Assembly: GCA_020844525.1 (NCBI GenBank)
Contig: JAJGAH010000195.1
Span: 1-5,446 of the forward strand
DNA from: Eubacterium sp.
GTDB lineage: Bacteria > Bacillota > Clostridia > Lachnospirales > Lachnospiraceae
DNA: 5,446 bases
Reading direction: 5' to 3'
Positions 1 to 5,446 of the stretch are shown in pieces. Both the position numbers and the translations under genes were made by a program. How positions within the stretch are numbered: position 1 is the first letter of the stretch; each line of letters begins with the position of its first letter. The notes under the pieces were generated by a model. That model saw nothing but the letters and a program-made list of their open reading frames with translations, did not search any database and was not told the DNA's origin.

Positions 1-322
1 CGAGGAGAGGAATGGACAGATTGGCCAGGCGGATATTCAGCATGCATTTTCAGTGCTTCCCCAGGTAGCCATGCGTCCGCGGGATGCGTTTTACAGTGAA
101 AAGGTTCTGGTCAGATGGGAAGATGCGGTTGGCAGAATCGCGGGGGAAAGTGTTATTCCCTATCCGCCCGGGATTCCACTGATCTGTCCGGGAGAAGTGG
201 TTACACGGGAGATTTTTGAGATTGTCAATCGTTATAAGAAGAACCGGATGCCGATGCACGGACCTGCAGATCCCAATTTGGAGACGTTTCGGGCGATCCG
301 TTATCGCACAAAGCTGGATTAG
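1..322 (+). CDS. Orn/Lys/Arg decarboxylase, C-terminal fragment (5' end outside window)
   Basis: This is the last 106 codons of a PLP-dependent basic amino-acid decarboxylase of the Orn/Lys/Arg type. The enzymes release CO2 from ornithine, lysine or arginine to make a polyamine or its precursor in the cytosol. The reading frame is open from base 2 and ends at TAG 320-322. The visible part matches the family's C-terminal domain: a 'LPQVAMRPRDAFYSEK' segment, then 'AVGRIAGESVIPYPPGIPLICPGE' split as AVGRIAGES and the hallmark YPPGIPLICPGE, then a helix ending NRYKKNRMPMHGP. The catalytic PLP lysine domain lies upstream of the window, so the substrate cannot be told. The GTG at 53 and ATG at 71 are internal codons, not starts. 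Only 18 bases separate it from the nuclease gene downstream, which suggests cotranscription. The family call is firm; substrate specificity is open. Confidence 0.88.
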   Translation, partial: EERNGQIGQADIQHAFSVLPQVAMRPRDAFYSEKVLVRWEDAVGRIAGESVIPYPPGIPLICPGEVVTREIFEIVNRYKKNRMPMHGPADPNLETFRAIRYRTKLD

Positions 323-329
323 CGGGGCG

Positions 330-335
330 AGGAGG
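330..335 (+). promoter_or_regulatory. Ribosome binding site of the exonuclease III gene
   Basis: A perfect AGGAGG lies five bases before the ATG at 341 and fixes that start. No promoter-like sequence is apparent in the short gap after the decarboxylase stop. Confidence 0.85.
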
Positions 336-340
336 TATAT

Positions 341-1093
341 ATGAAATTCATTTCCTGGAATGTAAACGGTCTGAGGGCCTGCGTCGGAAAAGGCTTCAAG
401 GAATATTTTCAGGAGGCAGATGCTGATTTTTTCTGTATACAGGAGAGCAAGCTGCAGGAGGGACAGATTGATTTTGCACCGGAGGGATATCACTGCTTCT
501 GGAATTATGCGGATAGGAAGGGATATTCCGGCACTGCTGTTTTCGCGAAGGAAAAACCTCTTTCCGTATCCTGCGGGATCGGCATCGATGCGCATGATCA
601 CGAGGGCAGGGTCATAACACTGGAATATGAACGCTTTTTTCTTGTCACCTGTTATACGCCGAATTCGCAGAGTGAGCTGAAGCGGCTGGATTACCGCATG
701 CAGTGGGAGGATGATTTCCGGGCTTATCTATGCGGCCTTAACCAGAAGAAGGGTGTGGTTGTCTGCGGAGATCTGAATGTCGCTCATGAAGAAATCGATA
801 TCAAAAACCCGAAGACGAATCGCCGAAATGCCGGATTCACCGATGAGGAACGGGAGAAGATGACGGATCTTCTGGCAGCCGGCTTTACGGATTCTTACCG
901 AATGCTGTATCCGGACAAGGTGGAATACTCCTGGTGGTCGTATCGTTTCAAGGCAAGAGAGAAGAATGCGGGATGGCGGATTGATTATTTCCTTGTCTCA
1001 AATGATCTCAAGAATGTGATCAAAGATGCCAGGATTCATACGGATATCATGGGATCTGACCATTGCCCGGTGGAGCTGGATCTGGATCTTTAA
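341..1093 (+). CDS. xth: Exodeoxyribonuclease III family AP endonuclease
   Basis: This 250-residue protein is an exonuclease III/ExoA-type enzyme of base excision repair. It cleaves the DNA backbone 5' to abasic sites and removes 3' blocking groups, using a divalent metal. It is full length for the family (about 250-270 residues). All expected motifs are present in order: WNVNGLR (6-12, metal-side Asn7), CIQESK (32-37, metal Glu35), GYSGTA (61-66), EGR (88-90), CYTPNSQ (104-110, active-site Tyr105), GDLNVAH (143-149, Asp144 and Asn146), the KNPKTNRRNAGFTDEER loop, WRIDYFLVS, and GSDHCPV (238-244, Asp240-His241 pair). No signal peptide is present, so it is cytosolic. The start is fixed by AGGAGG at 330-335. 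It sits 27 bases upstream of the GH13 gene, and both are likely on one transcript with the decarboxylase. Nothing in the active site is missing. The residue roles are taken from E. coli ExoIII by alignment in my head. Confidence 0.96.
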   Translation: MKFISWNVNGLRACVGKGFKEYFQEADADFFCIQESKLQEGQIDFAPEGYHCFWNYADRKGYSGTAVFAKEKPLSVSCGIGIDAHDHEGRVITLEYERFFLVTCYTPNSQSELKRLDYRMQWEDDFRAYLCGLNQKKGVVVCGDLNVAHEEIDIKNPKTNRRNAGFTDEEREKMTDLLAAGFTDSYRMLYPDKVEYSWWSYRFKAREKNAGWRIDYFLVSNDLKNVIKDARIHTDIMGSDHCPVELDLDL

Positions 1094-1109
1094 ATTATAT
1101 TTGATAACC

Positions 1110-1117
1110 GGAGGGGG
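1110..1117 (+). promoter_or_regulatory. Ribosome binding site of the GH13-like gene
   Basis: GGAGGGGG precedes the ATG at 1121; the GGAGG core (1110-1114) is six bases away. It supports this start over the internal Met19. The 27-base gap has an AT-rich part (1094-1106) but no convincing promoter. Confidence 0.8.
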
Positions 1118-1120
1118 ATT

Positions 1121-3001
1121 ATGGCTGCAAAGACAGAATTCAAGGTAACACCGTCTGACCCGGAGAGATTGGGCATGTACAGTTTCCGGGCAGATGAGGC
1201 AAGGGATGGAAATCTGTTCGCCTGTACCATTCCGGAAGGCAGTCAGGCAGAACTTCTGCTTTATCATGCAGGGGATGCCCTTCCCTGTCAGATCATTCCG
1301 CTGGAGGAAAAGGACAGGGTTGGCAATGCAGGTGCCGTTTTTGTAGAGATGGAGCATTCCGGAGATTATGAATACAATTACAGAATCGATGGAAAAATCA
1401 TGCCGGATCCCTATGCCAGAGCGGTTCGAACTGTACAGAATCAGGAAACCGGTGCGAGGGAATACCGCTGTTCCATGTGTGTGTACGACCGTCCAAAGAC
1501 TGAGCCTCTTGGTATTCCTTACGAGGACTGTATCTTCTATAAGCTGCATGTCAGAGGATTTACGAAAGGCAGACCCGGCATCAGGCACCCGGGCACATTC
1601 CTTGGTCTGATCGATGCCATTCCTTATCTGAAGGAACTGGGCGTGACATCGTTAATCCTGATGCCGCCGTATACATTTGAGGAAGAAACAGATACAGAAC
1701 AGTTTTACTATCTGGATCAGAATGTACAGGTGATGCAGCCGGAAAAGGAAGGCGGCCTGCTCAATAATTACTGGGGCTATACGAAAGGCCTGTATTTTGC
1801 GCCGAAGGCCTCCTACTGTGCGACAGCGAACCCGAACAGGGAGCTCGCGGAAATGGTGGATGCCCTGCATCATGCCGGGCTGGAATGCATCCCCGAGTTT
1901 TATTTTCTTCCTGAAGCGGATGCCAGGCTTGTGACGGATGTTCTCCGGTACTGGAGGCTTCATTTCAAGGTGGACGGCTTTCATCTTGTAGGGGAGGGAG
2001 GATGGAAGCATGCGGTTCTGACTGATCCTCTGCTTTGCAGAACAAAGCTGATTGCTTCCGGATTTGATACATCAATCTGCAGGAAAAGAGAGGAAAAATA
2101 CCGCAACCTTGGCTCCATGAATCCGGGGTACGAACAGCTCATGCGCCGTTTCCTGAAGGGTGATCTGGACGTCAGCACGGATGACGTCGGCTGGTTTCTC
2201 AGAAGAAATTTTGAAGATCAGGCTGTCATCAATTATTTCGCGGACCAGGACGGATTTACCATGTATGACATGGTTTCCTATGAGGAGAAGCATAATGATG
2301 CCAACGGGGAACAGAATCACGACGGGACCAGTTATAATTTCACCTGGAACTGCGGCGAGGAGGGACCATCCAGAAAGGGATCGGTCAGACAGCTTCGAAG
2401 GAATCAGCTGCGGAATGCATTTCTTATGCTGATGACCAGCCAGGGATGCCCCATGATTTATGCCGGCGATGAAGTGGAAAATACGCAGAACGGCAATAAC
2501 AATGCATGGTGTCAGGATAACAGGACCGGATGGGTCACCTGGAGCAGATCCAGGACGGCAAGGGAAATGCAGGACTTTGTAAAAACAGCAATTCGTTTCC
2601 GAAGAGAGCATCCTGTCCTTCACTCTGCCAGTGCTCTGCGCATGACCGATTATAAGGCCTGCGGTTTTCCGGATCTTTCCTATCACGGTGCGGTTGCATG
2701 GATGCATACTGCCGGGGAGACAAGGATCGGCATTGGCGCTCTGTACTGCGGCAGTTATGCGGTAAGAGAGGACGGGTCCTGTGATGATACGATCTATATC
2801 ATCTACAATATGTACTGGATGGTCCAGAAGTTTGCGCTTCCCGATCTGCCTGACGGGTGCAGATGGGTGCTCAAAGCGGATACGTCCAGGGAGAAGCCGT
2901 TTCTGGAGGATGGACAGGAGGAAGAAATCGTCCCGGATACAAAGACGATTGAGGCGGAACCCAGAAGTGTAAAAATCCTTATGGCGGTGCACGGAAAATG
3001 A
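1121..3001 (+). CDS. GlgX/isoamylase-like GH13 protein with degenerate active site
   Basis: This 626-residue protein has the architecture of a glycogen debranching enzyme (GlgX is about 650): a CBM48-like N-terminal domain (about 15-100, ending DYEYNYRIDG and DPYARAV), a GH13 barrel (about 135-520), and a C-terminal beta domain (about 535-625, with IYNMYWMVQKFALPDLP). Family signatures are strong: FYKLHVRGFT (139-148), YWGYTKGLYFAP (217-228), TKLIA (308-312), KHNDANGEQNHDGT (390-403), WNCGEEG (409-415), SQGCPMIYAGDE (440-451) and GNNNAWCQDN (458-467). The catalytic residues are not kept. Region II reads VDGFHLVG, so the nucleophile Asp is Val290. Region III reads LIASGFD, so the acid/base Glu is Ser313. 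Region IV reads ADQDGFT, with Gln376 for His and only Asp377 kept. Region I reads IPEFYFLP. The loop between regions I and II is also shortened. There is no frameshift or internal stop. Hydrolysis is therefore unlikely. A glucan-binding or partner-regulating role is inference. Cytosolic, with no signal peptide. Automated pipelines may call it an active amylase or debranching enzyme. Confidence 0.9.
   Translation: MAAKTEFKVTPSDPERLGMYSFRADEARDGNLFACTIPEGSQAELLLYHAGDALPCQIIPLEEKDRVGNAGAVFVEMEHSGDYEYNYRIDGKIMPDPYARAVRTVQNQETGAREYRCSMCVYDRPKTEPLGIPYEDCIFYKLHVRGFTKGRPGIRHPGTFLGLIDAIPYLKELGVTSLILMPPYTFEEETDTEQFYYLDQNVQVMQPEKEGGLLNNYWGYTKGLYFAPKASYCATANPNRELAEMVDALHHAGLECIPEFYFLPEADARLVTDVLRYWRLHFKVDGFHLVGEGGWKHAVLTDPLLCRTKLIASGFDTSICRKREEKYRNLGSMNPGYEQLMRRFLKGDLDVSTDDVGWFLRRNFEDQAVINYFADQDGFTMYDMVSYEEKHNDANGEQNHDGTSYNFTWNCGEEGPSRKGSVRQLRRNQLRNAFLMLMTSQGCPMIYAGDEVENTQNGNNNAWCQDNRTGWVTWSRSRTAREMQDFVKTAIRFRREHPVLHSASALRMTDYKACGFPDLSYHGAVAWMHTAGETRIGIGALYCGSYAVREDGSCDDTIYIIYNMYWMVQKFALPDLPDGCRWVLKADTSREKPFLEDGQEEEIVPDTKTIEAEPRSVKILMAVHGK
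2998..3001 (+). other. ATGA stop/start overlap joining the GH13-like and DUF5662 genes
   Basis: The ATG of the downstream gene overlaps the TGA of the GH13-like gene in an ATGA. Only a weak CGGA-type Shine-Dalgarno match lies upstream, so translation of the second gene probably depends on ribosomes finishing the first. This implies linked protein amounts. Confidence 0.85.
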
Positions 3002-3543
3002 AAAACTATGCCTGGCAGCATTTCAAAACGATTACACATCATAAAGGCCTTGTAATGTACTACTGCTTCCGTATGGGACTGTACAGACAGGGGCTGGCGC
3101 ATGATCTCTCCAAGTATTCCCCGACAGAGTTCATGCAGGGGGCACGGTACTGGCAGGGAAACAGGAGCCCGAATAATGCGGAGAGGGAGGCCACAGGGGT
3201 TTCTCTTTCGTGGCTGCACCATAAGGGGCGCAACAAGCATCACTTTGAATACTGGATTGACTATGGAATAAACTGTGATACAATCATCAAAGGTGTGCCA
3301 ATTCCGCGAAGATATGTAGCGGAAATGGTAGCGGACAGGATCAGTGCATCCAGGGTATATCTGGGCGGAAAGTATACAGACCGCTCGCCTTATGAGTACT
3401 GGATGAAGAGCCGGGACAAGCTCTGGTTTGTGGACGATACTGTGAAGCAGCAGCTGGACCTGCTGCTCGGTATGCTTGCGGACAAAGGCGAAGACGTAAC
3501 GATTTCTTATATCAGACACATATTTTTGAAGGATGGAAAATAA
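2998..3543 (+). CDS. DUF5662-type protein, possible HD-like metal-dependent hydrolase
   Basis: This 181-residue protein resembles the uncharacterised DUF5662 family; the recognition rests on memory of its HDLSKY and WLHHKGxNKHH motifs. No function is established. It has no signal peptide or clear membrane segment. Candidate metal ligands are spread in the order typical of HD-domain phosphohydrolases: His14-His15, His35-Asp36 (HDLSKYSPTEF), His74-His75 and His81-His82 (WLHHKGRNKHHFEYW, 72-86) and Asp113 (EMVADR, 109-114). Glu84 and Asp88 are further candidates. The protein looks largely helical and is rich in Trp and Tyr. It starts inside the stop codon of the GH13-like gene and ends one base before the aspartokinase start, so it is translated as part of this operon. 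A nucleotide or phosphoester substrate would fit an HD-like site, but this is inference. A non-enzymatic metal-binding role is equally possible. Confidence 0.8.
   Translation: MKNYAWQHFKTITHHKGLVMYYCFRMGLYRQGLAHDLSKYSPTEFMQGARYWQGNRSPNNAEREATGVSLSWLHHKGRNKHHFEYWIDYGINCDTIIKGVPIPRRYVAEMVADRISASRVYLGGKYTDRSPYEYWMKSRDKLWFVDDTVKQQLDLLLGMLADKGEDVTISYIRHIFLKDGK
3529..3533 (+). promoter_or_regulatory. Shine-Dalgarno candidate deciding the aspartokinase start
   Basis: AAGGA lies 11 bases before the ATG at 3545, a slightly long but usable spacing. The in-frame ATG at 3533 overlaps this same motif and so has no site of its own. I therefore chose 3545, which gives the usual MKKVVKFGGSSLA beginning. Confidence 0.55.
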
Positions 3544-3544
3544 C

Positions 3545-4864
3545 ATGAAAAAAGTGGTGAAATTCGGTGGCAGTTCCCTTGCAAATGCAGACCAGTTCAA
3601 AAAGGTCGGAGATATCATCCGTGCAGACGCGGGAAGACGCTACGTAGTACCCTCTGCGCCGGGCAGGCGTTTCAGTAACGACACCAAGGTTACGGACATG
3701 CTGTATGCATGCTACCATCAGGCAGAGGAGGGCAAGGATTTTTCCGGAATCCTCCAGAATATCCGTGACCGCTATGATGAAATTATCCAGGGTCTGGGAC
3801 TGGACCTGAATCTGGACGATGAATTTTCTGTTATCTCCCAGAACTTTGAAAACAAGATCGGCGTCGACTATGCGGCTTCCCGCGGTGAGTACCTGAACGG
3901 CATCGTGATGGCAGAATACCTCGGCTTTACATTTGTAGATGCAACGAAGGTTGTGGCCTTTGATGAGGATGGCAAATTTGACGCAATCCGCACGGACAAA
4001 CAGATGGGCGCGATTCTTGAACCCCTGGAGCACGCTGTGGTTCCGGGCTTCTATGGCGCAAAGCCGGATGGGACTATCGAGACCTTCTCAAGAGGAGGCT
4101 CTGACATCACGGGGTCACTGGTGGCGAAGGCTGTACACGCAGATCTGTATGAGAACTGGACGGATGTATCCGGATTCCTGATGGCAGACCCGAGAATCAT
4201 CAAGGACCCTGTCACAATCAGCACAATCACATACCGTGAGATGCGTGAGCTTTCTTATATGGGCGCCACGGTGCTTCACGAGGACGCTGTCTTCCCCTTG
4301 AGAAAAGAAGGCATTCCGATCAATGTGCGTAATACGAACCGTCCGCAGGACCCTGGCACTATGGTTGTGGAGAATACCTGCAATAAGCCGAAGTACACGA
4401 TCACAGGTATCGGCGGCAAGAAGGGGTTTGCTTCTGTCACAATCGAGAAGGCAATGATGAACGCCGAGGTTGGTTTTGGACGCAAGGTCCTTCAGGTATT
4501 TGAGGACTGCGGTATGACCTTCGAGCATACACCTTCCGGAATTGATACTTTTTCTGTATTTGTAAACCAGAATGAATTTGAAAAGCATGAGCAGCAGATC
4601 ATTGCCGGCCTTCACAGGGCGGTACATCCGGATATGATTGAGCTTGAGTCTGACCTGGCACTGATTGCGGTTGTTGGGAGAGGAATGCGGAGGACCCGCG
4701 GTACTGCAGGCAGGATTTTTGCCGCTCTCGCGCATGCACATGTCAATGTCAAGATGATTGACCAGGGTTCCTCTGAACTGAATATTATCGTCGGTGTGGA
4801 AAACCGGGATTTTGAGACCGCGATCAAGGCGATCTACGATATCTTTGTTGTATCCCAGCTGTGA
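3545..4864 (+). CDS. lysC: Aspartate kinase (aspartokinase) with C-terminal ACT domains
   Basis: Aspartokinase phosphorylates L-aspartate with ATP, the first step toward lysine, threonine, methionine and diaminopimelate. The protein is 439 residues, normal for a monofunctional enzyme of the longer YclM/LysC-III type. Visible motifs are KFGGSSLA (6-13, phosphate-binding Lys and Gly), SAPGRRFSNDTKVTD (37-51), SRGEYLNG (112-119, substrate-side Glu115), SRGGSDITG (182-190), WTDVSGFLMADPR (205-217) and SYMGATVLH (237-245). The C-terminal portion from about 296 holds two ACT-like units: the second includes ALIAVVGRGMRRTRGTAGRIFAAL split as VVGRGM and GTAGRIFAAL, then VKMIDQGSSELNI. ACT domains bind amino-acid effectors, so feedback inhibition (lysine and/or threonine) is expected, but which one cannot be read here. 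The start at 3545 is preferred over 3533. It is one base past the DUF5662 stop, so coupled translation is likely. The symbol lysC is by family; paralogues elsewhere in the genome are possible. Confidence 0.95.
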   Translation: MKKVVKFGGSSLANADQFKKVGDIIRADAGRRYVVPSAPGRRFSNDTKVTDMLYACYHQAEEGKDFSGILQNIRDRYDEIIQGLGLDLNLDDEFSVISQNFENKIGVDYAASRGEYLNGIVMAEYLGFTFVDATKVVAFDEDGKFDAIRTDKQMGAILEPLEHAVVPGFYGAKPDGTIETFSRGGSDITGSLVAKAVHADLYENWTDVSGFLMADPRIIKDPVTISTITYREMRELSYMGATVLHEDAVFPLRKEGIPINVRNTNRPQDPGTMVVENTCNKPKYTITGIGGKKGFASVTIEKAMMNAEVGFGRKVLQVFEDCGMTFEHTPSGIDTFSVFVNQNEFEKHEQQIIAGLHRAVHPDMIELESDLALIAVVGRGMRRTRGTAGRIFAALAHAHVNVKMIDQGSSELNIIVGVENRDFETAIKAIYDIFVVSQL

Positions 4865-4890
4865 TTTTTTCGTGATAGGGGCAATCTTTA

Positions 4891-4899
4891 TGCTATAAT
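4891..4899 (+). promoter_or_regulatory. Candidate promoter P1 upstream of pyrH (extended -10)
   Basis: TGCTATAAT combines a perfect TATAAT (4894-4899) with the TGn extension, typical of a sigma-A extended -10 promoter. No good -35 is present 17 bases upstream (CGTGAT at 4871-4876), which an extended -10 can tolerate. Transcription would start near 4906, leaving a leader of about 70 bases before pyrH. Confidence 0.6.
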
Positions 4900-4920
4900 G
4901 ATTACAGTTGCCGGACAGAT

Positions 4921-4950
4921 TTGCAGAGGGTGCGCTATTAAGACTATAAT
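4921..4950 (+). promoter_or_regulatory. Candidate promoter P2 upstream of pyrH
   Basis: A second perfect TATAAT lies at 4945-4950, with a weak TTGCAG (4921-4926) as possible -35 at 18-base spacing. Start would fall near 4957, giving a leader of only about 20 bases that still includes the ribosome binding site. The -10 lies within an imperfect inverted repeat. Confidence 0.5.
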
Positions 4951-4957
4951 GGGCGCA
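4931..4957. repeat. Imperfect inverted repeat overlapping the P2 -10 box
   Basis: Outer arms TGCGC (4931-4935) and GCGCA (4953-4957) are exact reverse complements. Inside them ATTA (4937-4940) and TAAT (4947-4950) also pair, after a small asymmetry. The dyad covers the second TATAAT, so it could be an operator. In RNA from P1 it could be a small hairpin just before the ribosome binding site. There is no following T-run, so it is not a terminator. Chance occurrence is possible. Confidence 0.35.
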
Positions 4958-4963
4958 ACATAA

Positions 4964-4970
4964 AAGGAGA
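4964..4970 (+). promoter_or_regulatory. Ribosome binding site of pyrH
   Basis: AAGGAGA ends six bases before the ATG at 4977. This fixes the pyrH start, which also gives the family-typical MKRLLLKLSGEAL beginning. Confidence 0.85.
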
Positions 4971-4976
4971 TCGCGC

Positions 4977-5446
4977 ATGAAAAGATTATTGCTGAAGCTC
5001 AGCGGAGAGGCACTTGCCGGAGAGAAGAAGACCGGATTTGACGAGGGGGTTGTGACTGGCGTTGCAAAGCAGGTGAAGAAGCTTGTGGACGAAGGATATC
5101 AGATCGGAATCGTCATTGGAGGCGGAAACTTCTGGAGAGGCCGTTCCAGCCGGAACATCGACCGCACCAAGGCTGATGAAATCGGGATGCTTGCAACCGT
5201 CATGAACTGCATCTATGTGTCAGAGATTTTCCGCTCTCAGGGCATGATGACATCTGTGCTTACGCCATTTGAGGTCGGCGGCATTACAAAGCTCTTTTCA
5301 AAGGACAGGAGCAATAAGTATTTTGCGCACAATATGGTTGTGTTTTTCGGAGGCGGCACAGGAAGCCCGTATTTCTCCACGGATACTACAGCTGTACTGC
5401 GTGCGATTGAGATCGATGCGGATGCAAGACGCCGCGGAAGCGGCAT
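4977..5446 (+). CDS. pyrH: UMP kinase (uridylate kinase), 5' part, truncated by window end
   Basis: PyrH phosphorylates UMP to UDP with ATP in pyrimidine nucleotide synthesis and is a hexameric cytosolic enzyme of the amino-acid kinase fold, the same fold as the aspartokinase catalytic domain upstream. About 156 of the usual 230-240 residues are seen. Motifs are KLSGEAL (7-13), VIGGGNFWRGR (46-56), the ADEIGMLATVMN segment (66-77) and FFGGGTGSPYFSTDTTAVLRA (split: GGGTGSPYF at 125-133, STDTTAVLRA after it). AIEIDADA (143-150) also fits. The next six residues, RRRGSG (151-156), do not: the family has a hydrophobic strand there, of the type ILLAKN before DGVYD. No other frame of the final bases restores it, so the end may be erroneous. 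The gene has its own promoter candidates and is probably the start of a separate unit; in many Firmicutes frr follows, outside this window. Confidence 0.95.
   Translation, partial: MKRLLLKLSGEALAGEKKTGFDEGVVTGVAKQVKKLVDEGYQIGIVIGGGNFWRGRSSRNIDRTKADEIGMLATVMNCIYVSEIFRSQGMMTSVLTPFEVGGITKLFSKDRSNKYFAHNMVVFFGGGTGSPYFSTDTTAVLRAIEIDADARRRGSG

Noticed and set aside
1985..2060. Sequencing error or frameshift as the cause of the missing GH13 catalytic residues
   Set aside because: The frame is continuous, flanking motifs (VDGF, TKLIA) are exactly in register, and changes occur independently in four separated regions.
2072..2992. Long reverse-strand open frame (306 codons) inside the GH13-like gene
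   Set aside because: It lies entirely opposite a gene with clear protein-family motifs, its translation shows no recognisable domain, and it has no supporting context.
3533..3544. Upstream in-frame ATG giving four extra residues to aspartokinase
   Set aside because: The only Shine-Dalgarno-like AAGGA overlaps this ATG, so it could not serve it, while ATG 3545 gives the standard family N-terminus.
2803..3618. Reverse-strand open frame of 271 codons spanning the GH13-like, DUF5662 and lysC junctions
   Set aside because: It covers three overlapping or adjacent forward genes with good start and stop logic; it is a shadow of codon bias.
4850..4872. Possible Rho-independent terminator after lysC, because of the T6 run at 4865-4870
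   Set aside because: No stable GC-rich stem precedes the T-run; CAGCTG is only a six-base palindrome with no loop.
4901..4976. Riboswitch or attenuator in the pyrH leader
   Set aside because: The spacer is too short for known riboswitch classes, I recognise no conserved core, and there is no terminator/antiterminator pair.
4115..4978. Reverse-strand open frame of 287 codons across the end of lysC and the spacer
   Set aside because: Its protein resembles nothing I know and it is antisense to highly conserved aspartokinase sequence and to the pyrH promoter region.

Overview
The window reads as a compact, co-oriented chromosomal stretch from a Gram-positive anaerobe. The likely group is Clostridia, probably Lachnospiraceae. 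This is inferred from the style of the aspartokinase, PyrH and Orn/Lys/Arg decarboxylase proteins, the strong AGGAGG-type ribosome binding sites and the roughly balanced base composition. No 16S or other decisive marker is present. All six genes are on the + strand and almost no DNA is non-coding. I see no mobile element, CRISPR array, tRNA or rRNA.

Layout: (1) positions 1-322 hold the C-terminal end of a PLP-dependent Orn/Lys/Arg decarboxylase. (2) 341-1093 is a complete exodeoxyribonuclease III family AP endonuclease. (3) 1121-3001 is a 626-residue GlgX/isoamylase-type GH13 protein with a CBM48-like N-terminus. (4) 2998-3543 is a DUF5662-type protein rich in histidines, overlapping the GH13 stop by ATGA. 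(5) 3545-4864 is an ACT-domain aspartokinase, starting one base after the DUF5662 stop. (6) A 112-base spacer carries two TATAAT boxes. (7) 4977 to the window end is the first part of UMP kinase (pyrH).

The most interesting item is the GH13 protein. Its fold-defining segments match glycogen debranching enzymes closely, but the catalytic nucleophile Asp is Val290, the acid/base Glu is Ser313, the region IV His is Gln376, and region I has lost its Asp and Asn-His. The loop between regions I and II is also much shortened. It therefore looks like an intact but catalytically dead debranching-enzyme homologue, formally like the non-catalytic plant isoamylase ISA2. It is translationally coupled to an uncharacterised protein with an HD-phosphohydrolase-like set of His/Asp residues. 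That pair is the best candidate here for something undescribed.

Genes 1-5 are spaced 18 nt, 27 nt, -4 nt and 1 nt apart and probably form one transcription unit of mixed function: amino-acid decarboxylation, DNA repair, polysaccharide-related, unknown, and Asp-family amino-acid synthesis. pyrH appears to start a new unit. The final 20 bases do not fit the PyrH family and may reflect a contig-end error.
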